From assembly GCA_029959195.1 (NCBI GenBank), contig CP114125.1, positions 1,736,001-1,800,000 on the forward strand: DNA of 64,000 nt, given 5' to 3'. The position numbers and the translations under genes were made by a program. This document shows positions 1-12,150 of the stretch, in pieces. Every line of letters begins with the position of its first letter. The first letter of the stretch is position 1. The notes below the pieces were generated by a model that ran no database searches, was not told the origin of the DNA, and saw only the letters and a program-made list of their open reading frames with translations. Source of the DNA: Dictyophora rubrovolvata. Lineage: Eukaryota; Basidiomycota; Agaricomycetes; Phallales; Phallaceae.

Positions 1-167
1 CGAGGCACTGACTCGTACGACGACACTGACGACGTTCTCCTGGTCATGCAACAGTTCCTTGATCACGTTTGATGATATTTCATCCACTTTATTCACTTTT
101 GAAATGCTCTCAAAGAGGTGGACATCACCGAAAATCACATCTTTAGTGCCCACATTTCCTCTCTGCG
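1..167 (-). CDS. Partial exon at left window edge, unknown protein
   Basis: The minus strand carries an open frame of about 55 codons that runs off the left end. It begins after a plausible splice acceptor (CAG at 170-168) and reads GNVGTKDVIFGDVHLFES followed by a charged, valine-rich stretch. Nothing in it is recognisable. It is only supported by the open frame and the acceptor site, so it may be the 3' or middle part of a gene lying mostly outside the window. Confidence 0.3.
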
Positions 168-170
168 CTG

Positions 171-1202
171 AGCACGTAAGGTAAGCCAGTCCTTGATTTC
201 CGTGCGGATACAGGTTAGCATGATAGGTATAGATGCGGTATTTGAGACTGTACCCGGGTGAAGGGGAGAGAAAAAGAAAAAGTCCTGGGTTTTGGGTAGT
301 ACCCCTCTAGTGTTTTCAATCATATTCCACAGGGACAATGGGCGCGTTGTGTTGGGGATGCATGGGCAAGGACCGCTGGATGGGAGTCGCAAGTAGTTAG
401 AGTACTAAGGCACAGATCAAACTGGTAGAAATGGTTGGATATTGTGAGCAAGAATGATCATAATAAAACCCTTTGATAGAGATGAAACGCACCATTTTCC
501 AGCTTTGCGAGTTGTAACATTACTAGGAGAATCAATGTCAGTTTAAAAATCGCATATTAGAAGCTGACGCAACCGACAGACGAGTCTAGGATTGTTTGTT
601 GATTGTTTGTTTGTACAGTTCGGCGCTCATTGACTTCAAGCTCCGACGTGGCCAATGGACACGCATGGGTGCTTCCCTCACTGCGATCGGCAGTAAGTCC
701 ACATCCACATCGCCATAGAAACGGACATCTCGTTCAAATGGAATTATAAGTGGTTTCTTTGACAAGTCTATGGTATGCTTTTTGCTAATAGTTTAACATG
801 ATCTCAATAAATAACTGTTTTTACTTTTCTAAGTCTCTTTCCATTGTTCTCCGCTCATAAACTAAGAGTCATACTCTCGGATATGTTTAGCCTTCTGGAT
901 GACCAACATAACGAAATGGCTCTCCGTTCTTCCTTAGATACGTGCAACTCGGAACCTCGCACTCATATCCCATGAGGACCGCCTGAGAATAGCTACCGCC
1001 TCTCCAGGTGAAAGACAGCCTTCACTTATCAACCATTGTTCTGCTTGAGCACGGATATCGGAGACTCGATATGACGATGAAGTTTGCGAGTTCCATCAGC
1101 CCGAGTGTCCCTACGATGTTGGTCCCTGGACAGACATATCCAAACTTTGCTTGTGGGGGTCTGTTTGCCGAGGTACCAGGGATAAGTCTGAAGTATTTTT
1201 CG
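171..1202. other. Region without a supportable gene
   Basis: Only short ORFs without family signals occur here. A minus-strand stretch around 930-990 reads YECEVPSCTYLRKNGEPF, which has two Cys spaced as in a C2H2 finger but lacks the paired His residues, so it is not called. Confidence 0.4.
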
Positions 1203-1592
1203 TTATATGATTTCTGTTTTTTGGGGGCTTTGTTTGCCTGTGGGTTCTACAGATCTCATTCTAGGAGGGGAGGCGGATGGTGGTGAGATGGGACACGTGC
1301 TGTTCGCGTCAACCGTGTTGCGTTGATTGTTGGTTTGCATCTGCTGCAAGCTGAGGTCAATGTTAACGTCCCAGGAATCTGCGGGCTCCGTCATAGAAGG
1401 ATATGCCGCTGGCGTGTGGAACGGCATTTCATCAACAAAAAACAATTGTTGATTTTGCTCATGTACAAATGACATATCAGCAACTGGAACGAAAGATGTT
1501 GACGGAACATGGGCTCGATAGGCTGGAAACGCGAGAAAGGTCAGGGAAGCAGACCTAAACAGGACATGGGTGACGCGCGAAAGCGACATCAA
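1203..1592 (-). CDS. Unrecognised ORF, low-complexity protein
   Basis: A 129-codon minus-strand frame rich in Ser, Pro, Gln and Thr, including SWDVNIDLSLQQMQTNNQ and SPPSASPPRM. No domain, signal peptide or membrane segment is evident. Such composition resembles the disordered part of a regulator, but that is only an impression. It lies downstream of the glycosyltransferase on the same strand and could also be non-coding. Confidence 0.2.
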   Translation of the reverse strand: MMSLSRVTHVLFRSASLTFLAFPAYRAHVPSTSFVPVADMSFVHEQNQQLFFVDEMPFHTPAAYPSMTEPADSWDVNIDLSLQQMQTNNQRNTVDANSTCPISPPSASPPRMRSVEPTGKQSPQKTEII

Positions 1593-1928
1593 CCCTATTT
1601 CTGCTGTTCCTGTTGATGGGTCAATTGAAAAATGAGGAAAAGAAGAGACGACAAGAGCGGAGAAAGGTTGGGAATCAAAGTGGTTGATTTCAAATAGACT
1701 AAGTTGTGAATATCCCTATCGATATATTCCTGTATCCTTATGGAGGGGTTCGGTTCTGGCACTAAGTTGAACACCAACTTACATACATCGTTTTTGAAGC
1801 TGACCTTGATGAAGAACTTGTAATTCATTCTATTCAAATAGGGCTTCTTTATAGACAATTTACAGGAGCAGTTGTATTGCGATTTTGTGAAATGTCCAAT
1901 TTGTGAAGGCAACTGAACGTCTAAATAT

Positions 1929-4031
1929 TTAATTAAGGGGAACAAATCTGTTCAAGAATTCAAGGAATTCTTTTCGCGCTTCTCCATCCTCCTCCCATGC
2001 CGAGCCCACTTTCCTTTGTAACGTATGAATGTTTTCTCTCTTCTGAATACCATCTATACCCCACGCCTTAGTGAGAATTGATCGAAATTCTTCCTCGGCG
2101 GCTTCTAAGGTTCCAGTGGGCTTAATGCCACGACAGAGTGGACGAAGCCCTTCATTGATTCGTGTCTCGAAAAGTTCATATGCGATATTCAAAGTCGTGC
2201 TGATATGTGCAGCATTGACGTATTGATCTGCAGCAAGAGGCCATGCAATCCTACACAAAAAAAATATGATATCATCAGGAGGAAAGGGAGGGACGGGCAC
2301 TGTAAAGGGTGAATATCAAACTCACATAGGAACACCATGCCCAACTGCTTCGGTAATGCTATTGTTGCCACAGTGCGTCATAAAGTATCCTGTAGCTCGA
2401 TGTCCCAAAATCACATGCTGCGGAGCCCAAGCTGTAACTACTGCAAGTTGAGTAGCCTTGAATTTCTCTCGCAGGTGAGAAGGCATTTCAATTCTGGGAT
2501 TGAGAGACAGAATCTGATGCGAATTTGGTGAGCAAAGTGCATCCAAAAAAATAAACATGAAATATGTACTAAGGGAATCTTCATATCCAGCACTATCTCG
2601 AGCATTCTCCATACAGATTCGCCAATCGGCCAGAACATTGTACCGAAAGAAATCTTGGTAAAAATTCAGCTGGCAAATTTTCGATAAACGCTCGACGCAG
2701 GCATACATAAAGAAGGGAATAATCTCCATGCGACTTTTGAATGTTTTCGAGGAAATTTTTGATTTCAGCGCCGTCTGGAGACCCACTTAATTCTTTTTCT
2801 TGGGAATGAGATAACTGCTTGTCGACAGATACCTCCTCAGGTAGGAGCGGTCCGACGAAATAGACAGGTCGGGGAGCGAACCATGTTCTGTAAGCGGAGC
2901 AGACTTTCGGTTCATAGGACGCATTTCCCAGTGCTACAACACCATCGCACTCTTGAAAAAACCTATGTAGGATCAGTTTCCTAATTCCCAGATATGTAGT
3001 AATTACTACATACTTGTAACCGTTTGCGAACACAATCTCGATTGAAAATGATAATGTATGCGGCTAAATCGAAAATTTAATAACCTTTCAGCATATTTAG
3101 TCCGTATGATATTCTTACATCTATGTTGTGGGAGTTAAATTCATAGTCATACATGGCCGGCAATCCAGGAAGTTCTACCACCTCTCCAGCGCGTGGCTGG
3201 TATAACTGACAAAGTTCACAGGCAATTGATAAATGGGCAAGAAGGATGTCAGAATAACTTACAGCACCCAAGATGTCATAGTAAGGTTCTCCGGTTTCTT
3301 TGGAAAGCTCTTCAGCCTTAAGAGGTAGGTTTCCTAACCCACCCAGCGACTGCGGCCCGAAGTAACGTAACACTGCGTTAAGAGAACTAGTACTCCATGC
3401 TAGGACCGGCACATTGCTTCCACTAATTTTGCGAACTCCTCTAAGTATGTCCAACAAGAAGGGCTTAAATATAATTAATTTATACTTCAATAATAGTTTT
3501 TCGAAACTCACGTCGAGGAGAATAACATCCGGTCGGATGACAGCTGGGTATACCTGTCCTGTTGCGCAAGGCACTGGTTTTTCCTCGTATAAATTAGGGT
3601 AAAGATTATTGAACGCTTCACTATATGCCTCAAAGACTTGTACAAGGCCCATGGCACTAAATTCGCCCAAGTGCAAAAGTCTAGGTATGTGATGTGTCTT
3701 AGTATAATATATGATTTGATAAAATCAAACAATGTATAGTAACCTGATGTGATCCTTCAACGCCTTTTCTTCCTTGGTAAAATATCTATCAATCTCGTTT
3801 TCTATCTTGGATTTGAAATCACCAGCCGTTATGAACGTTATAATGATATCTGGTCGCTCGTGGACCAGCTTGGTGGCTAAAGAAACAAAAGGTCTAAGGT
3901 GTCCTATACCGGGAAGATTAGAATGAACGAATTGACCAAATCAGAAGACCAAAAAACTTACCCCACGCCGGAGGAGCAACAAAAAGGACGTGTCTGAATG
4001 ATAACTTGTCAGTCATGACCATATTAGACAT
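1929..4031 (-). CDS. UDP-glycosyltransferase (GT1 family)
   Basis: A GT1 enzyme that would transfer a sugar from a UDP-sugar to a small acceptor; acceptor unknown. I can thread about ten exons. The start (ATG at 4031) gives [20 protein letters not shown], followed by PPAWGHLRPF, the usual N-terminal acceptor-side strand with its conserved His. The C-terminal donor-site (PSPG-like) motif is plain: [20 protein letters not shown] followed by [15 protein letters not shown] (about 2322-2435), then [10 protein letters not shown]. The protein ends NRFVPLN at 1929. Introns are 50-80 bp with GT..AG ends, for example before [10 protein letters not shown] and before ISFGTMFWP. Family length (about 500 residues) is met. 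The canonical HCGWNS of plant UGTs is HCGNNS here, as is common in fungi. No N-terminal signal peptide is seen, so a cytosolic enzyme is likely. Confidence 0.88.
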
Positions 4032-4994
4032 TGTATGGAAAGGTCTGAAGGTTCTGGCGTTAGGATAAAGGCTGATTTATAACGAGTGGTTATGTTTTAG
4101 CGAACGCACGAGGTTGTTAGGTTAGTAATGCGGACCCGTTGGATGTATTTGCAATGCTTACGCACTATCCTATCAGTCAGGAGGCTATTCTCCAAACGTG
4201 TCTCAGGCACCCCAGGATTTGACAACAGGATGAAACGGTGTGTTCATTCTTCCAATAGTGCAATTCACGATTAACTCTAACCTTGCCATTGGGCGAGTGC
4301 AACAAGAATTCCAAAGAAGGTAGGCCGCCGGCTCGATCTTACCGCATCAGTACGGGATCAAAAAAAAAAATACTGCCTGACATGATATTAAATCAGTTTT
4401 TTAAAGTGATAGTTCAGAATGCTTGCGGGAAGCCTTTCAAGTTATTGGCGTCGAATGATATCGATAAAGCAACTAATGGCATTGACTCGGTGTAATACTT
4501 CAGCGTATGTGAGCGGACAACCCGAAAGCATTGGATCATTTATCAGCACAAAAATCATGACCAGTCATAATGCCTAAAAGCTGGCGAAAGGTTCTCAATT
4601 GAAATTCACCTGAAAAATAGATATATTTGGTCGGGCGCGTATATATGAGCGCAGCGCGCGGCAGTAATTGGACTAATGGGGTAGTGTAAAGTCGCTAGAA
4701 TTAGTTAGTAATAATAGTAGACTTTGATTATATAGAGAGCTTTGAAATTTAGTGAATTTGAAGTTTAGTGTGAGATGTTTCGAAGTCTAAGGTAAAAGAT
4801 TGCATACAGGAGGGTTTTTATAGATAAGGAAAATAAGTTAATAACATAAACAAATATTAACCATCAGTGATCAGTGAACAATTGAACATTGACATACCAT
4901 TTTGAAACGAAGTTCATTTTGGAATGACTCTGTTCATTGCGTTATCAAGTGAAGCAATGTATGTATATTACAGATATGATGGGTATCGTGAATG
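4032..4994. other. Intergenic, no gene seen
   Basis: AT-rich spacer between the UGT 5' end and the Cys-rich gene pair. It has poly(A) runs and a GC-rich patch near 4635-4665 but no coding signal. A 70-codon plus-strand ORF at 4283-4495 has no features of a gene. Confidence 0.4.
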
Positions 4995-5276
4995 TTATTC
5001 GGCAGCATCAGCCACTTTCGTTCCCGTTTTTATTTTGACCTCCTTGTCCTTGACCTTCTCCTCCTCTCCTCCACGTCCTAATCCTCTCCCTTGTTAGGGC
5101 CGGGTCGGAAGGTGATGCGGGTGTATAGGCGGTACAGCCTATTTTTGTAGGAATCTCCAGGGCACTTTTCGGCGCGGACATCATTGGTTCTCCTCCCTAC
5201 AACAGTACTCCTCGCAGTACGAATGCAGTGGATATATTTGGCAATTTATATACGTCTTTTCAATTTCGTGACACAT
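4995..5276 (-). CDS. Small Cys-rich protein, copy B of a tandem pair
   Basis: From ATG at 5276 the frame reads MCHEIEKTYINCQIY then HSYCEEYCCREE, a Cys-rich N-terminus of the MC[YH]E type common among small basidiomycete proteins of unknown function. At least one intron follows. A downstream frame ending at 4995 reads GRGLGRGGEEEKVKDKEVKI and closes KTGTKVADAAE. The arrangement (Cys-rich head, Gly/Glu/Lys tail) matches the neighbour at 5430-5785. Aligned DNA upstream of and across the start codon shows the two are duplicates. The intron structure is not fully resolved, so it may be decayed. Confidence 0.4.
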
Positions 5277-5429
5277 TTTGACTATAGAAATCTGTAAGTA
5301 AGCATGCTGTATCAAAAGGGACGACTAGACGCCATATAATTCGGGTAGGGTGGAGGGAGACGAGATGATGTAGTTGGCGTAGAGGGAGGTGAAGAACAAA
5401 TACAAATCAATGGTTGCAACTTACCATTG

Positions 5430-5785
5430 CTATTGCCATTTTATTCTCACCTCACCCTCCCCTCCTCTTCCATCTCCCACTCCATCTCCCCCACCGTCCG
5501 CGTTGTTTTGTCCGTCATCTGCATCATTTTGTTCGCCATCCGCACCGTTTTGACTGCCACCCGCACCATCTAGTTGTGGGCTGTTAAGGTTCAGTACAAG
5601 CTCCGTTTTTCTGCACATGGGCAGCGGATTCTTGTCGGTGTCCTGGCTGCACTGTTTAATTTGGGGTAGTGGCCGTTGGCGCCGAGGTTGTACCAATTGG
5701 CTTGCTCATTGCAGCATAGCCTTTCAATGTACGTGTGCCTTCGAAGGACGCATTTTAGGTAATCCTTTTCGGCCTCGTAACACAT
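5430..5785 (-). CDS. Small Cys-rich protein with Gly/Asn/Asp tail, copy A
   Basis: ATG at 5785 starts MCYEAEKDYLKCVLRRHTYI, then ERLCCNEQANW. A 42-bp intron (GT at 5692 side, AG before TGCAGCCAGG) joins this to CSQDTDKNPLPMCRKTELVL and a repetitive acidic tail of the type NGADGEQNDADDGQNNADGG ending VRIKWQ. The MC[YH]E start and spaced Cys suggest a small zinc-binding or disulfide-rich protein. No signal peptide is present, so it is probably intracellular. Function is unknown. It lies between its duplicate and the 3' end of the NLR gene, all on the minus strand. Confidence 0.5.
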
Positions 5786-6112
5786 GCTATAGAAATGTAG
5801 GTAAGCACATTCTATCAGAAGAGATGATTTAGATACCTCAAGGTCACAAATGATCAAAAAAATAAATAGCGGTATGTGAGGATGTGGTGGAGGACGCAGA
5901 GAAAGATGCGAGCACGACCGATGGGTGTATGCAGACAAAGAACAAGGACGCAGAGGAAGAACGCAATCTAAAGTGACACATCTTATATGCCCATATAAGG
6001 CTTTGTAAGCACTGGTACTGAGCGTTCACGGCCTCAAATCCCAAGATATGGGAGCATGGACCAAGGTCAGAGATGTATCAGAAGGCTAATATATGAAATG
6101 CCAACAATTATA

Positions 6113-9100
6113 TTATGTACATGATGTTTTACATTTTGCCCAACTCGTACCATGTACAAATTTGTCAAACTCGAGTTTTACAAACTTTTCTCTGACCATG
6201 TCTACACTGTACGACATAGATGGACACCACAAATAACTTCGCATCCTTGGCGGGACCCAGAATAAGAGCTCACCATGGGGACCTAACATCCAGCCTTCGT
6301 CCATTTCTGTATAGGGCGAAAAGATTGCTTTATTCCACGCCTTCAGTGTGTAGTCCAATGTCTCCGCGTTTTCATAGCTTGAGCGGTAATCCTCAATTGA
6401 CCTGGTCAACTATTATTAATGCAAAAAATTTCACCAAAACAGGCAACATACTGTCTAATAGTTTCCGCAGTATTGATATTGGCGGGCAACATGCCAAACT
6501 GCGATTTGTTCAAATGATCATCAAATAGAGACTCCATAATTTTAAGCACGCGAAAATCCCAAGTTTTCCCGGAACCGTCCTCCACAGTCGAAAATAAGCT
6601 GTCTCCGTGTAAAGCAATATTTCCGCCATCATGTACATTGTAGAGCGGAAGAGGTCGAATAATTAGCTTTCCAGTTCCAATATCCCATATATCAACATGT
6701 TTCAAGTGTGAGTTACCATGTGATATGCACAGCAGTGTGGAGTCGGTGGAAAAGTCAAAGTTACTGACGTCATTTCTACTTCTGTAATTATCATTGATGT
6801 AATCGTTGAACGAGGGCGCGTCGATCATTATGTCCTTCTCTAGATCCCAGAGTTTCACTTCATTACCTTTCTCTCTAGGTACCCAGGCCGCGTACTTTCT
6901 ATTCGGGGATAATCGTGACCCCCTACTTATTGTATCAAAGCATATACTTGCACCAGTTGATGTGTCCAAGATCTTGAGACTGCGGTATAACATGCATACA
7001 ATATGTTTGTTGCCGGAGGGGAAGACAATGGGCTTGACAGTGGGGAAATCAACAGTCTCAATAAAAGGACCTCTCAATAAATTTTTTGATACCAAGTCCC
7101 GTTCTTCAATGAGTAGTTGTTCGTCTGACGTCGTGTATGCGACGACGAATGTGGTACCCGTCGAGGAAAAAGCAAGAGCATCCACCCTCAGCAAGTTGCG
7201 AACCGGCAGTCTGCTGATGCCGGTCAATTGACGCTTATGAACATCCCATACTTTGATTTTGATGTCCCTACCCAATTCGCCGACAATAAGACGATCACCA
7301 GTAGGAGAAAATGCAAGCGGGGTAGTGTAGTGAACTGTTTTGTCTAAGGTAATCTCTTTTCTTCCATCAATATCCCAAAGACGGAGCCCACGAGGCTTCA
7401 CCGTGTAAGCTATGGACCAATGATCATCTTCAGGAGAAACTGCGACTATGCGGGAATTATGGATTTTGTGATGATTAAGCGTTTTGGTAGTATCGAGGAT
7501 TCGAATACTATGACCACGATACTTGCTGACATACATATGCAAGAGAACATAGTGACCCTTTAGCCAGACAGCCAAAACTTTCTCTGCTTTATATTCTTCA
7601 TCATCATTATCGTCGCAAAGAGGGGTTTGGAAAAGAGAATCCCATGTTAGCATGCGCATTGTATTATCAGACATACTCAACGCTATATATTTGCCATCAG
7701 GGGATACGACGATTGCGAGGGGGAAGTCGCTGTGCCCAAAACTTGGAGGCTCGATCAGGCGTGGAAGCGAAATCCTGATAATTAAATTTCCTGTTGACAT
7801 GTCATGGATGTGGAGATTAGCGGAGATGTCAATGTTAATGAAGTATCTTTCATCCGGAGTGAATGTAGCATCATGGCATGAACGACGTCGATCAACCTCA
7901 ACAAGGCTAACTGCTTTGTTTGTCCGTAAGTCCCAAATCTCTACATCCGAGCTGAGATTGTGCTTTTTCTCCAAAACGATGTAATTGTTCGCAAGTGCCA
8001 GTAGCTTCCAGGCTGACGGCTCGGGGACCGACGTTTCAGGTGAAAAAAATGTCTGTGTGCGTGTATTCCATAGGCGCGACACCTTACCACGAAGGGCAAA
8101 CCAATTTCCATTCGGAGAAAACGACATGTTGCAGTGCTCCTTGCAACTGTCGTCAATAGTGTGTGTTGAATCGGAGCTGTTGTCATGTAGAAGTGTCGCG
8201 CCATTCATAAGTGCGAAGGCGATGTACCGTCCATCCGAGGAAATAGTGGAACCACGACATTCTCCTTGAGTGATTTTCTCGTAAGACTCTACGATTGTGT
8301 CATTTGTCTCTACATCCCAAGTTTCAATGAGCCCATCATTATAACAACGATAAACCAGTCCCCCATCGGGCGAAAACACCACACTGTCGATACCAATTTT
8401 GTCTTCCTGAGACACCAATTGGTCATTAATTTCTCCAGTAATATAATTCCACATCCAAAATTCACCATCGTGAAAGCCAGTTGCGATCTGTGTATCTTTG
8501 GGTGAAAAAGCGAGTGTGTGTGGCACCGCCGAAAAACTTGGTTTCACCATGGTATATTCGATTTGGGGGCATATTAGAGGTTGACCAACTTCCATGTGAA
8601 GAATTTGAGAATAACGATGGATGAATTGCTTGTATATAAATGAATCCTTCGAGGTGAATGGAAGCGCAGAGAGATATAGATGTGGAGTGCTCTGCTGCAT
8701 CATATCTCCAAATTCGCGTCCAAAACAATATGCATCGGCCGCCTGATAAGCTAACCCATTGTCCTTATCCTGAAAATATCTGATCAGAAAAAGAAATTAG
8801 TCTCAGTAAAAGAACACCGACTTTGACCTTATCCTCCAGGATCCGCATCCCGACGCAACCATGTTCCACTTCTCCCAATAGACTGAGAGCTTCGAAGAAA
8901 TATAGTAATTTCTGCTCCATCAGTTCATGGATCTCTTTTAAGAGTTCCGAATCATCAAGACGTGAATGTTTAAAGTGATAGGCCCAGTGACAACACGCAT
9001 ATGACAACTGCTCTGGAATAGCCTTTTCCACAAGTGAATCAAAATTTTCTACATCATTATCGTATCGGTGGGATGTGTCCAGATCGCACATGTTGAACCG

Positions 9101-11542
9101 AAGCATATCATTCATTAGCCGCAGACATGCGTGTGTTACAGGAGCTTGGTTCGACGTATCGATGTAGTATCGGTTCGGAGTCTTGGGTTTTTGTTCGGCA
9201 CTAATGAAAAAATCGAACAACGAGGTATGTAGTGGTCGAATTGTGGTGGTCGAATCATCAACACCGATGAACAGTGAACGAAATGGAGCTAATGCAGCCT
9301 TGACATCAAGATCCTCGTTAAGGGGTTCAAACAGAGCTTGCAAAGTTGTAATTGAAAACGGTTCCCGCGATACTATGAGTGCCCCAATGATTGTTTGGAA
9401 TGTAGTGAAAGAGTCCGCGTCCTGAATACCTTGCTTTTCATCAAGGATTCTATGATACATTTCGAATAGGGAGGCTGGGGCGGCCTTCGAGAGGAGAGTC
9501 TTTAGCCGAACTATGTGGTTATATTCGACGATGTAGTGACATGCGAGATACGCCCATTGAAAGAGACCCTGAGCTTTTTCTGCTAGTTCTGAACGCCAAT
9601 CCACGTGAAACCTCTTGTCCAAAATCTCCGCCACATCCAAAAGCTCGGAAGAAATATATTTTTGGATGTCGTTTAGCGTATCATCCGGATCAATGTCCGC
9701 CATATGTATGCAAAGAACATTAAGCTCCCGATTTTCATATTTCTGTTCGATGTCCGATTCAGGCCGAGAAGTGATTATAAGACGATAGTTCTGTGGAAAC
9801 TCGGAAGTCCGTTCAAAGAGTAAATGCAACAGAGTTCGGCGACTCTCCCTGTCTCCACTTTCATCAAAGGCATCTATGATTATAACCACAGGCTTTGTCG
9901 TGTTTTTCGAAGGTTTGACAATCAGTTCATCGAATTGCGTCGTGGGATCAAGAGATTTCCTGATTTCCGTCTCTCCGATAGGGTGTACGAGATTTTGTAG
10001 CCACAAGGCGTCGTCTGCCAAATTGCGGGAGATGGTGCTAAAAAAGAGATTGCGTCGGTTTTGATCACTCCGGTTAAAGCAAAATATTGTGGTAAGTTTA
10101 TCTGTGCTTCTGAGATTCTCGTAAATGGTGTGGGCAACGGCAGATTTGCCCATTCCGGCTTGTCCGCTCAGGACGAGAACCCGCTGGGTCGTATCCGTAT
10201 TGACCCAGTTCAAAATCTTCTTGATCAACTCCTCACGAGTTCCCGGTAGGCATTTCTTCTCAGTTTGGAATCCCGCATTTGCAGTATATGGCAATTCGGC
10301 AAGAAGGTTGAAATTATCTGATAAGAATAATAGAATACGGATAAATATATGAGGGAAAGAAGCCTTACGAATCAAGTCCAGCATATTGTATACGACAATA
10401 TGTGTTTCTAGGTTGAGAGAACGTTGCATGGCATCAAAAAGTCGACTGAGTGATTTTTGGAACTCTTGGACTTTATTATCGATGATCGGCCCTTTCAAAA
10501 AATTCTTGGCTGGCAATTCTAGCATCGTACAACTCAAACCAAATAGACTGGGAATCAAAGCGCACCGGTACTACTATCGTCATAGTCTTTGACGAAGCGA
10601 ACGCATTCTAAAGTTTGGCGAAACAGCAGTTTCAGGTTCTCGGTTTGAGTGATTGTGAAGACGGGCAATCGGTCCGCATCGATGATGAATTTATAGATGT
10701 CTTTCAAACGTTCACATAATTGATTAATGTTGCTATTCCGAATTAGGTGTGCTTCGATACTCTATAGACTGAGCAAGTAGTTATATAGAATGCCAAAACA
10801 CTCACATCTGGTATAAGTAATAAAACGTTCCAAACTTGCTGAACGTAGGAATTCAACTAGAAGATTTTTTAGAAACCATGTAAATTCGACAACCAGGTAA
10901 TCAATGATGCACAAACCCTAGAAACAGAGCTTATGACATCCTTCACCATTTTAAAATACGTAAAGAACGTAAACCAGGTCTCCCTTTCGTTGAAGCGTAT
11001 GTCTTTTATTTGTTCAATTACCTCATTAAGAGCATCTTGGACGAGAGTGTCCTTGATAGTAAAGCTTAGTTCCAATTCTCCTTCGCTCAGTTGGCATAAT
11101 CCTAAAATGTTTTTTAATAAACAGAGCTAAGTCGAACCCGGCGAAACACACCCGATGATCTTTGCATATCAAAGAGAGAGGAAACGCTAGTTTCATACCT
11201 CCCCGCTCTCTTTTTACGGCCAGCATACCTATTTTTGAGAACCGTGAAAACGATGGTAGACTGAGGAGTAGCATCTCTGTTTTCAAATAGACAATGACCC
11301 TCAGTTGAATAGACAATCTAAGCTAATCCCGTAATCTCACAGATGGATTTGTTCGTCGGAAACTTGATTTTCAAACAGTATTTCTTCCACAAGCTTAGAC
11401 ACCCTGTCGCTTCCAGTTATCTCAGCTCGCAAGGTATAAGTGCAGCCGTTTGGAGGAGTCGGATTCAATAATTTGATATCTGTAAAGCAATTAGAAATCC
11501 GTTTATTCAGCCTCAGACATCGTCACACGTCTCACCAAACAT
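6113..11542 (-). CDS. NACHT-WD40 NLR-type receptor
   Basis: A fungal STAND/NLR protein, a class linked to non-self recognition and regulated cell death. In order: a C2-like N-terminal stretch (exons near 11533-11340, GCTYTLRAEITGSDRVSKLV), a helical linker (ELSFTIKDTLVQDALNEVIE; TENLKLLFRQTLECVRFVKD), a NACHT NTPase with Walker A GQAGMGKSA (about 10140-10170) and Walker B VVIIIDAFDES (about 9870), a helical region to about 8800, then about fifteen degenerate WD40 blades (8703-6406; repeated FSPDG-type and IWD-type ends), enough for two propellers. The last exon carries the family tail GPHGELLFWVPP and HGTSWAKC. Introns are seen at about 6410, 8760-8800, 10320-10370 and further 5'. The 51-bp intron at about 10320-10370 is in frame without a stop, so retention would not break the frame. 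The start used here (ATG 11542) lies one base from a foldback element, so the true N-terminus may be altered or lost. Confidence 0.85.
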
Positions 11543-11543
11543 C

Positions 11544-11693
11544 TGTCGCAAAAATCGAAATTAAATTTTTTTGTTAAGCGAACAGATCAAGGCTCTAACT
11601 TGCATTATAAACAGTTTATAAACCCTTTATAATGCAAGTTAGAGCCTTGATCCGTTCGCTTAACAAAAAAATTTAATTTCGATTTTTGCGACA
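11544..11693. repeat. 150-bp foldback (MITE-like) element with ~68-bp arms
   Basis: The two arms are near-perfect reverse complements. The left begins TGTCGCAAAAATCGAAATTA at 11544; the right ends with its complement, TTTTTGCGACA, at 11693. They surround a spacer of only about a dozen bases around 11612-11625. One mismatch is visible (AACAGATC against GATCCGTT). No clear target-site duplication is seen in the flanks (CAAACATC left, TTCGTTAT right). The size, long terminal inverted repeats and lack of coding suit a non-autonomous DNA-transposon derivative. It sits directly upstream of the first recognisable NLR exon. Confidence 0.75.
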
Positions 11694-12150
11694 TTCGTTA
11701 TCAGCCACCGATCATGCCTACAAGAATGGCAAGCTTGTTCTGAGCAGCTCGAACTTGAAAGCTCACATAGCTGACTTACCACGACGATGTCTTGAGTTGA
11801 GAATTCATAAAGTAACTCAAATGAAGTGGGTGAATCGAATAACGTGAGGTTAAGCAATGAGGCGGTGCCTCGCTAATGTTTCGCTTATGTCGTGAGTAAG
11901 GTTCGGCATTTGCCATTGCCCTAAAATAGGAACTGGATATCATAGGCTCCACAGCTCTCTATTGAATATTGACATGTCAAACTAGATTATTATAATCAAT
12001 TCGAGACGCACACAGGTTTGTCAGGAAGTTTATAGCTTTTCCTCTCTCCGATAGACACACTGTCCCTCGGCATTTTCGAGAAACCGAAGAAGCGACAAAA
12101 GCGAGTCAGGAAAGTTTAACGGACACCGCCGAACAGAGCTCTCCGCCCAG
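11694..12150. other. Possible displaced 5' part of NLR, otherwise no gene
   Basis: A minus-strand frame at 11857-11694 (FDSPTSFELLYEFSTQDIVV, then a GTAAGT donor) runs into the foldback element. It may be the former 5' exon of the NLR gene now separated by the insertion. Nothing else is seen up to the F-box gene. Confidence 0.3.

Noticed and set aside
930-990. Zinc-finger-like string YECEVPSCTY
   Set aside because: The paired His residues and the rest of a C2H2 finger are missing, and the frame is short and interrupted.
6806-7231. 141-codon plus-strand ORF
   Set aside because: Lies wholly opposite the WD40 coding exon; composition is that of a reverse-complement frame.
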